Of a stretch of DNA of 64,000 nt, positions 32,680 through 40,806 are shown piece after piece. The stretch covers positions 1-64,000 of the forward strand of contig CAWHPW010000009.1 of NCBI GenBank assembly GCA_963831385.1. The letters run 5' to 3'. The notes beneath the pieces were generated by a model that ran no database searches, was not told the DNA's origin, and was given only the letters and a program-made list of their open reading frames with translations. The position numbers and the translations under genes are program-made. Positions within the stretch are counted from its first letter, which is position 1; every line of letters begins with the position of its first letter. This stretch comes from JACVRX01 sp963831385. Lineage in GTDB: Bacteria > Actinomycetota > Actinomycetes > Jiangellales > Jiangellaceae.

Positions 32680-34410
32680 GGCAACTCCGCCCTGACGCGG
32701 GTGCCACGGCCATGTGGCGTCCATACCTGCAGCCGTCCACCGATGTGCCTCGACTCGGTCAGCCAGACCTCGAAGGCCAGAACCCTGTTCAGTATCGGCA
32801 CCGCCGATCCCGTCATCGACGACCTCGACGACGAGCTGACGACCACTTCGCGAGACGTCGACGGTCGCCGACGTTGCCTGTGCGTGCTTGCCGATGTTGG
32901 CCAGGCCCTCCGAGACGACGTAGTACGCCGCAACCTCGACCGGCTCGGCGACGCGACCGTCCAAGTCGACCATCAGGCGGACGGGCACCGTCGCGTGTGC
33001 GGCGAGCGACTCGAGGGCGACGGCGAGGCCGTGCGCACTCAAGACCGCCGGGTGCAGGCCGCGGGCGACGTCGCGCAACTCGGCCAAGGAGACGGCAACT
33101 TCGTCGCGAGCCTTGGCCAGGATGGCGTTGGCGTCCGGGTCGTCACGTAACCGCGACTCCAGTACGCCGAGGTCGAGCGAGAGAGCCACCAGACGCTGCT
33201 GGGCCCCGTCGTGCAGATCACGCTCCAGCCGCTGACGTTCCTTCTGACCCGCATCGATGACTCGGGCGCGCGATCCGCGCAGCTCGTCGAGATTGGCGCG
33301 GAGCTCGGCATGGAGGCGTCCGTTCTCCAAGGCGATGGCGGCTGCTGCGGTGACTGCATCCAGAAGTTCGGGCTCGTCTTTCAGGGCCGGATTGTGCACG
33401 AGTGCAGCAACAGGTTGTCCCTCCCGCTCGATCATCGTTATTGCCCGGACTCCGTCACTCGGCAGTTCGACCTCCTTGCCGTCCTGGTCGGCCCAACTGC
33501 CGAACTGCGGCAGCCAGTACACGAGCTCGAGGGACGGATCGCGCAGCGCTCGGGCGAGCGGGGTTCGCAGGTCTGCCGGCTCGGACCGTAGTTCTACGAC
33601 CAGACCACCGACGGAGGTGCGGCCCAAGCGGGCGTCGAGTATGGCGGCGAGGAATGCGATGGGAGCGAGCCCGACCACAGCCAGGCTGATCCGCTGGATG
33701 GTGGGGAATACCGGCCCGCCCAGGACCCCCACCAACAGAAGCACGGCGATCGCCATCAGGCCGAGCGCGAAAGAGTCAATGAGTAGCGAGAACGATCGCC
33801 GAAGTGGACGACCACCCGCCCGTCTGCGCGCGATCAGGATTCCTACGGCGATCAAGGCGACCAGGCTGATCACAACGAGCTCGACAACATGGATGGCGAT
33901 AGCGATCTCTGATTGGTCGGCTACTGCCAGAACCTGGATCGGACCCAGCCCATCGAGCAGCATGACGGCGAGTTGAGCGCCGAGTGCGGCCACATAGCCG
34001 ATAGAGAGAACGAGGCGCTCGAATCGTCCGCGCAGCCGACCGGTCGGAAAGGCCAGGAAGACGTGCACGATCAACACCAAGACGACGAGGTCGAGCGCCA
34101 CACCCACGGTGTGAAGTACGGCGTTCTCAGACCAGTACAACGTCGAGGCCAGTGTGACGGAGCCCGTCAACAACATGAGCGGGCCGATCCGGTTGGCCGG
34201 TCGCCGCCACCACGCGACCAGGCCACTCGCCGAGTACGACAGCGCGATCCAGAGGATCAGCACTGCGTGCACCGGGGCGATGTCGCTCGCCGCAAGGACG
34301 GCGATGGAACCGCCGAAGGCCACGAGCACAACGACCGCGATGAGCCACAGCAAAGCCTTCGGGGCAGCGACGTCGGGACGTCGGCCCGGCTCTGTGAGGA
34401 TCGCCGGCAT
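32670..34410 (-). pseudogene. NarX/DesK-type sensor histidine kinase, frameshifted near 3' end
   Basis: About 555 residues encode a sensor with roughly eight membrane helices. A GAF-like linker (AITMIEREGQPVAALVHNPAL), a HisKA_3 box with the phospho-His in ERDLHDGAQQRLVALSLDLG, and an HATPase domain with DDGIGGADTEQGSGLRGLADRVEA follow. Just after VEA the frame breaks: removing the base at 32744 restores LGGRLQVWTPHGRGTRVRAELP and a stop at 32670-32672. With the extra base, the protein loses its last catalytic strand and fuses in frame to the response regulator as one 791-codon ORF. It is the only sensor next to that regulator. Read support is needed to tell fusion from error. Confidence 0.85.
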
Positions 34411-34576
34411 CGTCCACCACCTTCCCGAGGGAGGGAGGCACCGTTCTGCAAGCTACCTCGGCGGGCGTGCCGGCTACCAGAAAACCGCCCATCCAAACGG
34501 CCAGTAGCCCGCCTTACCACCAGGGTCTTCGGCTGCCAGCGTGATTGGCAAGCCAACAGCGTCAAAGGAGATGCGG

Positions 34577-35446
34577 ATGAAGACCCGGGTCATTCAGGAC
34601 GAGCCGGACGAAGCGCAACCCGTGGCGATCACGACCGACCACCAGATCGCCACCTCCGGACTCAAGTCGTGGGTCAAGAAGCACCGGCTCGTCACGTTCT
34701 TCGTGCTCTCCTACGCCCTCGCCTGGTGGGCATGGCCGTTGTACGAGGTTGGCATCTGGCCCGAGCAGACGTTCTTCGCCATCGGGCCATTGCTAGCGGC
34801 CCTGATCGTGATCGCGATCGCTGAGGGCAGGCCCGGGTTCCGCGACCTCGGTGCCCGCATCATCCGCTGGCGTGTGGCCTGGTACTGGTACGCAGTCGCC
34901 ATCGGCTTCCCACTTGCCGTGCGCTTCGGAACGGCGGTGGTCAACGTCGGTGCTGGGGGAGCACCTGCTCCGGAGTGGACGAACCTCGCCTGGTCCAGCT
35001 TCGTCATAGCGTTCCTGGTCCGACTGGTCAATCCAATGGACGGTCCTCTCGGGGAGGAGCCAGGGTGGCGCGGCTTTGCCCTGCCACGCATGCAAGCACG
35101 CCGCTCGCCAATGGTTTCCGCTGTGATCCTTGGGGTCCTGGTCGCCGGTTGGCATCTGCCGCTCGTCTTTGCTGGCGACGTCGGTCCGATCGGTCTGGTT
35201 TCGACGTTTGCGGTCACCATCTTCTACGTCTGGCTGTTCAACCACGCCCGGGGCAGCGTGCTGCTGACGCTGATCGCGCACAGCACCCAGGGTGCGATCA
35301 CGATGAGCGACCTAGGCTTCGCGGGAGCCGACCTGGTCCGGCAGGAGTGGATGGAGTGTGTCGCCTGGACACTGGTGGCGATCGGAGTGATCGTCCTCGA
35401 CCGTGCTGCCTGGCGCAAAGCACCTCCGGAGGCGGTGTATCGATGA
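34577..35446 (+). CDS. CPBP family intramembrane metalloprotease (CAAX protease/bacteriocin-processing type)
   Basis: A 289-residue integral membrane protein with about seven hydrophobic segments. Diagnostic CPBP motifs are GPLGEEPGWRGFALPRM (EExxWR), GVLVAGWHLPLVFAG (His) and a later FNHARGSVLLTLIAHST (Asn and His). These residues form the glutamyl protease site inside the membrane. Substrates in bacteria are mostly unknown; roles in peptide processing and immunity are reported for relatives. Start choice: AAAGGAG at 34564-34570 is correctly spaced for the ATG at 34577, not the one at 34571. Its stop overlaps the next start by four bases. Confidence 0.9.
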   Translation: MKTRVIQDEPDEAQPVAITTDHQIATSGLKSWVKKHRLVTFFVLSYALAWWAWPLYEVGIWPEQTFFAIGPLLAALIVIAIAEGRPGFRDLGARIIRWRVAWYWYAVAIGFPLAVRFGTAVVNVGAGGAPAPEWTNLAWSSFVIAFLVRLVNPMDGPLGEEPGWRGFALPRMQARRSPMVSAVILGVLVAGWHLPLVFAGDVGPIGLVSTFAVTIFYVWLFNHARGSVLLTLIAHSTQGAITMSDLGFAGADLVRQEWMECVAWTLVAIGVIVLDRAAWRKAPPEAVYR

Positions 35447-36243
35447 ACGTCGAGGTCGGAGTCCTCCGCGAGCAGTTCCCGTATGTCCGAATCGGTGCAG
35501 GGCGACAGCCGCTGGTCGTGCTGCCCGGCCTCACGCTCGACAACAAGACGCCGGGCGGGCTGGTTGCACGGTCCTATGGTCAAGGCTTTCGACGACTTGC
35601 GGACGAGTACACGCTGTATATCGTGCAACGGCCACGTGGGCTGACGGGCTTGGTCGATACCAAGACGATCTCTGCCGATTACGCCCGGCTGCTCAGTCAA
35701 GAAGTGGGACGACTTCGGCTGATGGGCCTGTCTACCGGCGGTCTGATCGCACAGCACGTCGCGTTGGATCACCCGGACCTGGTGGAACGCCTCGTTCTCG
35801 TCGTCAGCGGTGCTTATCTGTCACCACGAGGGCGGGACATCTGCCTGCGGTGGCGTGAGCTTGCGCAGCACGAGCATTGGCGCCGGTTGCGCGGCGAGAT
35901 GGCCACGGCGGCAGTTGATGGTGCCGGGGCGCAGCGGCTGGCCAGAGCCTTCGGGTCACTCGTCGGCGGGCCGCCGACGCCGGCCGACGCTGCCGACTTC
36001 GTCGCGACTGTTGATGCCGACCTGGCCCACGACACGACATCCAAGCTGTCGAACCTGAAGATGCGAGCGATCGTGATTGGCGGGGCGGACGACCCGTTCT
36101 TCCCGGAACCTGTTCTTCGCGAGACTGCCGAGGCGATCCCTCGGGCCGAGCTGCGCGTGTACCCCGGGGTCGGTCACGGCCTGCCCAAGCATCACGGCAA
36201 GCAGCTTCAGCAAGACGTGCTCACGTTTCTGGCAGCACCCTGA
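35443..36243 (+). CDS. Alpha/beta hydrolase
   Basis: A 266-residue alpha/beta hydrolase without a signal peptide. The nucleophile elbow is GLSTGGLIAQHVALDHPDLV (Ser), the acid is in VIGGADDPFFP and the catalytic His in YPGVGHGLPKHHGKQ. The oxyanion strand is LVVLPGLTLDN. The substrate is unknown. It is coupled to the CPBP protease gene by ATGA overlap; the long frame upstream to 34975 lies within that gene and is not real. The pair has its own promoter region, divergent from the sensor kinase at 34411-34576. Confidence 0.88.
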   Translation: MNVEVGVLREQFPYVRIGAGRQPLVVLPGLTLDNKTPGGLVARSYGQGFRRLADEYTLYIVQRPRGLTGLVDTKTISADYARLLSQEVGRLRLMGLSTGGLIAQHVALDHPDLVERLVLVVSGAYLSPRGRDICLRWRELAQHEHWRRLRGEMATAAVDGAGAQRLARAFGSLVGGPPTPADAADFVATVDADLAHDTTSKLSNLKMRAIVIGGADDPFFPEPVLRETAEAIPRAELRVYPGVGHGLPKHHGKQLQQDVLTFLAAP

Positions 36244-36412
36244 TAGGTCGCAGCTCGTCGAGCCGGTCGACACGGCCGAGCGCCGGGAAGAGTCGCCACC
36301 ACAATCCGGCGACGATGATCGTGGCGATCCCGCCGACGACAACCGCTGGAACCGCACCGATCAGCGCTGCGGCCAGACCAGACTCGAAGGCACCCAGCTC
36401 GTTCGATCCGCT
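36221..36412 (-). pseudogene. MFS transporter relic, C-terminal fragment
   Basis: The last 60 or so codons of an open frame read SNELGAFESGLAAALIG, then a hydrophobic helix VPAVVVGGIATIIVAGLWW and RLFPALGRVDRLDELRP. This matches the final transmembrane helix and tail of EntS-like MFS exporters, where an SNELGxFESG segment precedes helix 12. The rest of the transporter is absent, and the sequence upstream (36413-36487) does not encode it in any frame. The 3' end overlaps that of the hydrolase gene by 23 bases on the opposite strand. It is a deletion remnant. Confidence 0.6.
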
Positions 36413-36487
36413 AGCCGAAGCCCTCCGTGACGAGGGCGACCCAGTACAGCGCGAAGTCACGGTGTCGAAACTGCGATCGCCGGCCGC

Positions 36488-36604
36488 TCAGTCCTCGTCG
36501 GCGTCGCTTGGTTCCTCGGGTTCGAACGTGGTCGGCTCACCTTCAGTGGCGCCGATGCCAACGCCAGTCTCCGGGTTGGGAACCTCGTCGGCGGGTGTGC
36601 TCAT
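36488..36604 (-). CDS. 38-residue acidic protein
   Basis: An ATG at 36604 opens a 38-codon frame ending at 36488. The protein is strongly acidic and proline-rich, with ten Asp or Glu residues and no Lys or Arg, and contains GVGIGATEGEPTTFEPEEP before a DADED C-terminus. It is probably unstructured. The ribosome site GAAGGGAGCAGAC precedes the ATG. It lies between the MFS relic and the HNH gene on the same strand. I do not recall a named family, although short acidic proteins with an EGEPT-F-PEE core occur in actinobacteria. It is shorter than common length cut-offs. Confidence 0.6.
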   Translation of the reverse strand: MSTPADEVPNPETGVGIGATEGEPTTFEPEEPSDADED

Positions 36605-36630
36605 GTCTGCTCCCTTCGGCAGATGCAACC

Positions 36631-38214
36631 CTAGGCGGCGAGGTCTTCGGTGAGGTATTCGGTGTTGACCGCCGCGATCAGCTGGTAGTCGGTCGTCGCT
36701 TCGAGTTCGGCGTGTATTCGCTGGATGAGGGTTTGTTCGGCAGCCGCGGTGGCGCGCCGATTACGGCGAGCGATGCGGGCTCGGTCGCGGATGGTCTCAG
36801 CGATCTGAGGCCAGCGGTCCACGTCCTGCAGCCGATCTGGTGGTGCGCTCTCGTCCTCGGCGGGCTCGGGTGGTGGTTCGCCGGTGGGGAAGAAGTAGTC
36901 GTCGTCCAGGTCGACCGGCAAGAACCTCTCGTGGGGCGGGTCGCCGCGGATCCCGGTGGGTGCGACCGGTGGCGTGGCCGCGGTGGTGTAGGTCCGGCCG
37001 AGTGGGCTGGTTTGGGTCAGCGCCCCGGTGTGCGGGTCGAGGGTGTGGGCCCAGCCGGCGTGGGTCTTGCCGTTGTGATCGCCGGGGCACAGCGGGGCCA
37101 GGTTGTCAACGCTGGTGGGACCGCCCGGAGCAGGAACGACGTGGTCGGCCTGCAGGCCGTGCCGGTGGCCGCAGCCGCGGGCGGCGCAGACTCCGCCGGT
37201 GCGGGTGTGCACGAATCGGCGCATCGCCGTGGTCGGCCGGTAGGTCTTGATGTGCTGAGTGACCAGATGGCCGTCGACCGGATCGGTGAGCAGCCGCCGC
37301 CACACCGACGCTTGGGCCATCATTTCGCGGGCTACGCTGGCCGGGATCGGGCCGACCGCGGTCAGCTCGCCGGGGGCGTCGTCGACGCCGATCAGGCTGG
37401 ACAAGGGCAGGGTCACCTGCCCGACCAGGCCGCCACCATGGTCGGTGTGCTCGGCGCCGGTGAGCAGGCCGACGGCGGCGTCGAAGCGGAGTTGGTCCAT
37501 GGTGCCGGCCCGGCCTTCGGCCTGCCAGCGGCGGGCCAGCGCGTCGACGGCGGCGTGACAGGCCGCGGTGTCCTGCACTGGGCCGGCCAGGCCGAACACG
37601 CCGTGGGCGTGGGCGGTGTCAGCGTGGTGCCACACCCGCCGCTCGGCCCGGGTGTCGGCAACAGCCTGCTCGACCCGGGTCGGATCCGCCTCCAACACCG
37701 CCCGTCCGGTGCGCCAGGCCCACTGCCGCAGCGTCCACCCCGACCCGGTCGCCTCCAGGCAATCGGCGTGGCCGGCGAGCAGCTCCTCCACCACCGCCGT
37801 CCGCAGCCAAGGGTTGCCGGCCAGCGGCGCGGTCTCCCGCTCCACCAGCCTCGCGTGCTCGGCCCGGATCACACCGGTGGCAAGGGCGGCCGCCACGGTT
37901 GGGATGTCGCGCAGGAACTCCGCGAAGCCGATCTTGGCTGAGGCGGCCACCTGGGAACAGCCGTACGCTGCGCGCACCTCGTGCACCACCAGCCGGTCGA
38001 TATCCAGGCGGTGAACCTCTTCGTCCACTGCCGATTCGAAACCCGGGTACGTCTGCTTGAGCTGGGCCAGCCCAGCGCCCTCCGCGGCCGCGACCCAGCC
38101 GGCCAGCCGGGCCGCGGCCAGCGCATACCCCAGCGCGCCGTCGGCGTCCAACGACCCGACGTCGACGCTGGCCAACGCCGCCGCCAACCCGGCCCCGGAC
38201 AGATCCTCGAACAT
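36631..38214 (-). CDS. 13E12-repeat/DUF222 protein with C-terminal HNH nuclease
   Basis: A 527-residue protein of the actinobacterial 13E12 family: an N-terminal DUF222 domain of about 300 residues, including GYALAAARLAGWVAAAEGAGLAQL, and an HNH endonuclease domain. The HNH core has CAARGCGHRHGLQADHVVPAPGG, then NLAPLCPGDHNGKTHAGW, with two Cys pairs for zinc and the His-Asn-His residues. Members occur in many copies in actinobacterial genomes, and some are SOS genes in mycobacteria. The ATG at 38214 starts at MFEDLSGAG. A LexA-type box lies nine bases before it, which argues against the longer frame to 38268. Confidence 0.92.
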   Translation of the reverse strand: MFEDLSGAGLAAALASVDVGSLDADGALGYALAAARLAGWVAAAEGAGLAQLKQTYPGFESAVDEEVHRLDIDRLVVHEVRAAYGCSQVAASAKIGFAEFLRDIPTVAAALATGVIRAEHARLVERETAPLAGNPWLRTAVVEELLAGHADCLEATGSGWTLRQWAWRTGRAVLEADPTRVEQAVADTRAERRVWHHADTAHAHGVFGLAGPVQDTAACHAAVDALARRWQAEGRAGTMDQLRFDAAVGLLTGAEHTDHGGGLVGQVTLPLSSLIGVDDAPGELTAVGPIPASVAREMMAQASVWRRLLTDPVDGHLVTQHIKTYRPTTAMRRFVHTRTGGVCAARGCGHRHGLQADHVVPAPGGPTSVDNLAPLCPGDHNGKTHAGWAHTLDPHTGALTQTSPLGRTYTTAATPPVAPTGIRGDPPHERFLPVDLDDDYFFPTGEPPPEPAEDESAPPDRLQDVDRWPQIAETIRDRARIARRNRRATAAAEQTLIQRIHAELEATTDYQLIAAVNTEYLTEDLAA

Positions 38215-38222
38215 GCGCTCAA

Positions 38223-38238
38223 TCGTACAGGTGTTCGA
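38223..38238 (-). promoter_or_regulatory. LexA (SOS) box upstream of the HNH gene
   Basis: Read on the minus strand, TCGAACACCTGTACGA matches the mycobacterial SOS consensus TCGAAC-N4-GTTCGA in eleven of the twelve defined positions. It ends nine bases before the ATG at 38214, so it would overlap a leaderless or very short-leader promoter. Confidence 0.6.
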
Positions 38239-38515
38239 CGACAACCCAACGACGGATCCACAGGCCATTCATGCCAAGAACCGGGCCAAGAACACAGCGG
38301 AATCTCCGACCTTCGCTCCGCCTTCGGGCAAATGCGTCCACGCGGCGCCATCCCGGGAATGTCGAGGACGGTCAGCCAATGCTGGCGGGAAATCACCGGG
38401 TCGACAACGAGGTGATTTCCGATGGCGCGAGCCCCAGCATTCTGCACAGAAGCAATAGCAGCGTGCCGGTCGACCACGCCTGAGGGCTGCACGCGGTGGG
38501 TACTGAACCAGGGCC
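38239..38515. other. Intergenic stretch without a supported gene
   Basis: The space between the HNH gene start with its LexA box and the 3' end of the second ECF42 sigma gene holds only short frames with no ribosome site or recognisable domain. It should contain the promoter of the HNH gene. No repeat or tRNA is visible in it. Confidence 0.5.
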
Positions 38516-39766
38516 TCACCCGGCGTGGGTGACCTGGGCGGCCTTGGCCTCGAGGTAGCGGCGTTCGGGGACGCTGGTGGTAAGCCGAGCCGCAGCCCGG
38601 TAGGCGTCGGCTGCGGCCACGGCGTCACCGGCCATTTCCAGGAGATGAGCCCGGACGGCGTCGAGTCGGTGCTGGCCGGCGAGCCGTCCGTCGGTGTCAA
38701 GGGCCGCGACTAACTCCAGCCCGGCCTGCGGCCCCTGCACCATCGCAACTGCGACAGCGTGGTTCAGCGTCACGATCGGGTTGTCCGAGACGGTTTCGAG
38801 CAGCTCGTAGTAGCGCAGGATTTGGGGCCAGTCGGTGTCTTCGTACCGCTCCGCCTGATCGTGGACCGCGGCGATAGCCGCCTGCAACTGGTACGGCCCG
38901 GGCGCTCCGTGGACCAGCGCACTCTCGACGAGATGAACTCCTTCCGAAACCTGCGCCCGGTCCCATTTCGAGCGATCTTGCTCAGCGAGGGGAACGAGGC
39001 TGCCGTCGGGACGGTTCCGCGCGGCCAGCCGAGCGTCGGTCAGCAGCATCAGCGCAAGGAGTCCGGTGGCCTCCGGCTCCTTGGGGAGGAGGTCGTGCAC
39101 CGCGCGCGTCAGCCGGATCGCCTCCTGGGACAAGTCGGTTCGCTGCAACGACCAACCCGACGTAGCCGTGTATCCCTCGTTGAAGATCAGGTACAACACG
39201 TGGAGGACGGCCCCGAGGCGGGTGGAGAAGTCCCCTGCGGCGGGCATTCGGAAAGGGATGCCCGAGGCCTTGATCTTCTGTTTGCCTCGGCTGATGCGCT
39301 GCGCCATGGTCGTCTCGGGTACCAGGAAGGCGCGAGCGATCTCCGCCGTGGTGAGGCCGCCCACCGCGCGAAGAGTCAGCGCGATCTGAGACGCCGGAGA
39401 CAGCGCTGGATGGCAGCACATGAACAACAGGACCAGGGTGTCGTCCTGATCCGAGGTCGGCCGGGTGTCCGCGGGCGGTGCGAGAAACTCCTCCGGGAGC
39501 ACCTGGGCGGCGACGGCATCCTCGCGCCTCCGGCGGGCCTGCTCGCTACGCAAGATGTCGGTCAGTCGCCGTTCCGCCACCCGGATCAGCCACCCACGTG
39601 GATTGTCCGGCCGTCCTTCGGTCGGCCACTGCAGGGCAGCCGCGAGCAGTGCCTCCTGGACGGCTTCCTCTGCCGCGTCGAAATGGCCGTACCGGCGGAC
39701 CACCGCGCCGAGGACCTGCGGCGCAAGTATGCGCAACAGGTCCTCGGCCCTGGCGTTGTCGGGCAC
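38516..39766 (-). CDS. ECF42-type RNA polymerase sigma factor
   Basis: A 416-residue sigma factor. Region 2 is in VVRRYGHFDAAEEAVQEALL and NPRGWLIRVAERRLTDILR. Region 4 is in GLTTAEIARAFLVPETTMAQRISRGKQKI. A C-terminal extension of about 200 residues, including EATGLLALMLLTDARLAARN and GPYQLQAAIAAVHDQAERY, is the TPR-like domain typical of ECF42, which is needed for activity in studied members and replaces an anti-sigma factor. The GTG at 39766 lies six bases after the DGPF gene stop on the same strand. Intact across the site where the paralogue at 10235 is frameshifted. Confidence 0.93.
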   Translation of the reverse strand: MPDNARAEDLLRILAPQVLGAVVRRYGHFDAAEEAVQEALLAAALQWPTEGRPDNPRGWLIRVAERRLTDILRSEQARRRREDAVAAQVLPEEFLAPPADTRPTSDQDDTLVLLFMCCHPALSPASQIALTLRAVGGLTTAEIARAFLVPETTMAQRISRGKQKIKASGIPFRMPAAGDFSTRLGAVLHVLYLIFNEGYTATSGWSLQRTDLSQEAIRLTRAVHDLLPKEPEATGLLALMLLTDARLAARNRPDGSLVPLAEQDRSKWDRAQVSEGVHLVESALVHGAPGPYQLQAAIAAVHDQAERYEDTDWPQILRYYELLETVSDNPIVTLNHAVAVAMVQGPQAGLELVAALDTDGRLAGQHRLDAVRAHLLEMAGDAVAAADAYRAAARLTTSVPERRYLEAKAAQVTHAG

Positions 39767-39772
39767 CGAGAT

Positions 39773-40165
39773 CTAGCCCTCCGCGGTCGGTGGCTCCTCA
39801 CCAATCGGCCGAACCTCGATCCGAACTGGCGGAACGTGCGACGGCACGGGAACTGTTGCGATCCGCGCCGCGATGGCTAGCGCTCGATCGTTGCTCTCGC
39901 AGTCGACCACCCAGTAGCCGGCGAGAACTTCCTTGGTCTCCGCGTACGGCCCATCGGTGGTCACCGGCACACCGTCCTTGATCTGGACCACCCTGGCATG
40001 CGACGCGTCGGTCAGACCCTGCGCGTCGACCAACTCGCCGGACTCGACCAGTTCCTCGTTGATCTTGGTCATGAACCCGACCATCGTGCCGATCTCGTCG
40101 TTCGACCATCCGCTGACTCCGAAGTCCTGGTCGGCAGAGCCGTAGGTCGACAGCATGAACTTCAC
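39773..40165 (-). CDS. DGPF/YCII domain protein partnered with ECF42 sigma factor
   Basis: A 130-residue DGPF-family YCII protein. The signature reads VTTDGPYAETKEVLAGYWVVD, so Phe of DGPF is Tyr here. Two GTG codons are possible starts. The Shine-Dalgarno AAAGGAG overlaps the first (40174) but is eight bases from the second (40165), which begins MKFMLSTYG as the family does, so I choose 40165. It is co-transcribed with the sigma gene that follows. Probable target and partner of that sigma factor; its reaction, if any, is unknown. Confidence 0.88.
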   Translation of the reverse strand: MKFMLSTYGSADQDFGVSGWSNDEIGTMVGFMTKINEELVESGELVDAQGLTDASHARVVQIKDGVPVTTDGPYAETKEVLAGYWVVDCESNDRALAIAARIATVPVPSHVPPVRIEVRPIGEEPPTAEG

Positions 40166-40256
40166 GGTGCTCACTCCTTTGTGTCCACGGCGCCCCGTCT
40201 GGGCACCTTCAGACGAGACGTCGGAGCTGACACGTCTCGCTCGACATCTCGACGTC

Positions 40257-40730
40257 CTACCCGATCCGGTTGAAGCTGATGATCTTCGCCCGGTGCGAAG
40301 CCAGTGCTTGCATCAACGCTGCCAGACCATGGGGTGCGGAACAGCGAAAGGTCCACGAATTGGAACGTCGTGCTGACGCACCGCACAGGCCGGTCAGAGC
40401 CGTGATCAGCGTGGGTCCGAGAACCCCACGGACCGAGAGTTCGTAGCAGTGCCGACTCGCCGCGGGACTTCTAGCGCCCGGCGCATGATCACGATCGCTG
40501 CTGTGCTGATCACTCGGGCTGATCCGACGTATCTCCACCAACTCGAGTCCGAACGCCGAGACTCTGTCGATGAGACCGAGCAGCCCGCCTTGGTCGATAG
40601 GCGGTGTCAGGAGCACGGTTTGCACCGATTCCTCAACCGGCGACACCCCAAGAGCGGAAATGAGCTGATCCGGCGGCGGGCCGTCGACCCGGAACTCGTA
40701 TGTCGTGTCGTCCGCCATCGGAGTCGCCAT
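40257..40730 (-). CDS. Hypothetical protein with internal duplication
   Basis: A 157-residue cytoplasmic protein built from two similar halves of about 60 residues joined by a Ser/Pro/His-rich linker. The first half runs YEFRVDGPPPDQLISAL to LIDRVSAFGLELVEIRRI, the second YELSVRGVLGPTLITAL to LMQALASHRAKIISFNRI. The unit (strand, helix, strand, helix, strand) resembles ACT-like or small regulatory domains that occur next to oxidoreductases in actinobacteria, but I cannot name the family. It is divergent from the MalT-like regulator at 40807 and may be controlled by it through the dyad at 40778-40794. Confidence 0.7.
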   Translation of the reverse strand: MATPMADDTTYEFRVDGPPPDQLISALGVSPVEESVQTVLLTPPIDQGGLLGLIDRVSAFGLELVEIRRISPSDQHSSDRDHAPGARSPAASRHCYELSVRGVLGPTLITALTGLCGASARRSNSWTFRCSAPHGLAALMQALASHRAKIISFNRIG

Positions 40731-40777
40731 CCTGGTGCCCTACCCGCTGCGTCGAGTTCGACTCTCATCCATCTAGA

Positions 40778-40794
40778 GATGACCTGTCGTCATC
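40778..40794. promoter_or_regulatory. Inverted repeat GATGAC-N5-GTCATC
   Basis: Perfect six-base arms around CTGTC lie 13 bases before the start of the MalT-like regulator and in the divergent promoter of the gene ending at 40730. The core GTCATCC recurs just upstream of the cyd operon (43494-43500). Confidence 0.45.
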
Positions 40795-40806
40795 CGTGGC
40801 TGATGA

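Noticed and set aside
32035..34410. Genuine hybrid sensor kinase-regulator
   Set aside because: A hybrid would keep the complete ATPase domain. Here the last strand is replaced by nonsense and is restored by deleting one base, with the usual kinase stop/regulator start overlap.
34975..36243. 422-codon hydrolase frame
   Set aside because: Its first 156 codons overlap the CPBP protease gene and are not protein-like. The ATG at 35443 with ATGA overlap is the real start.
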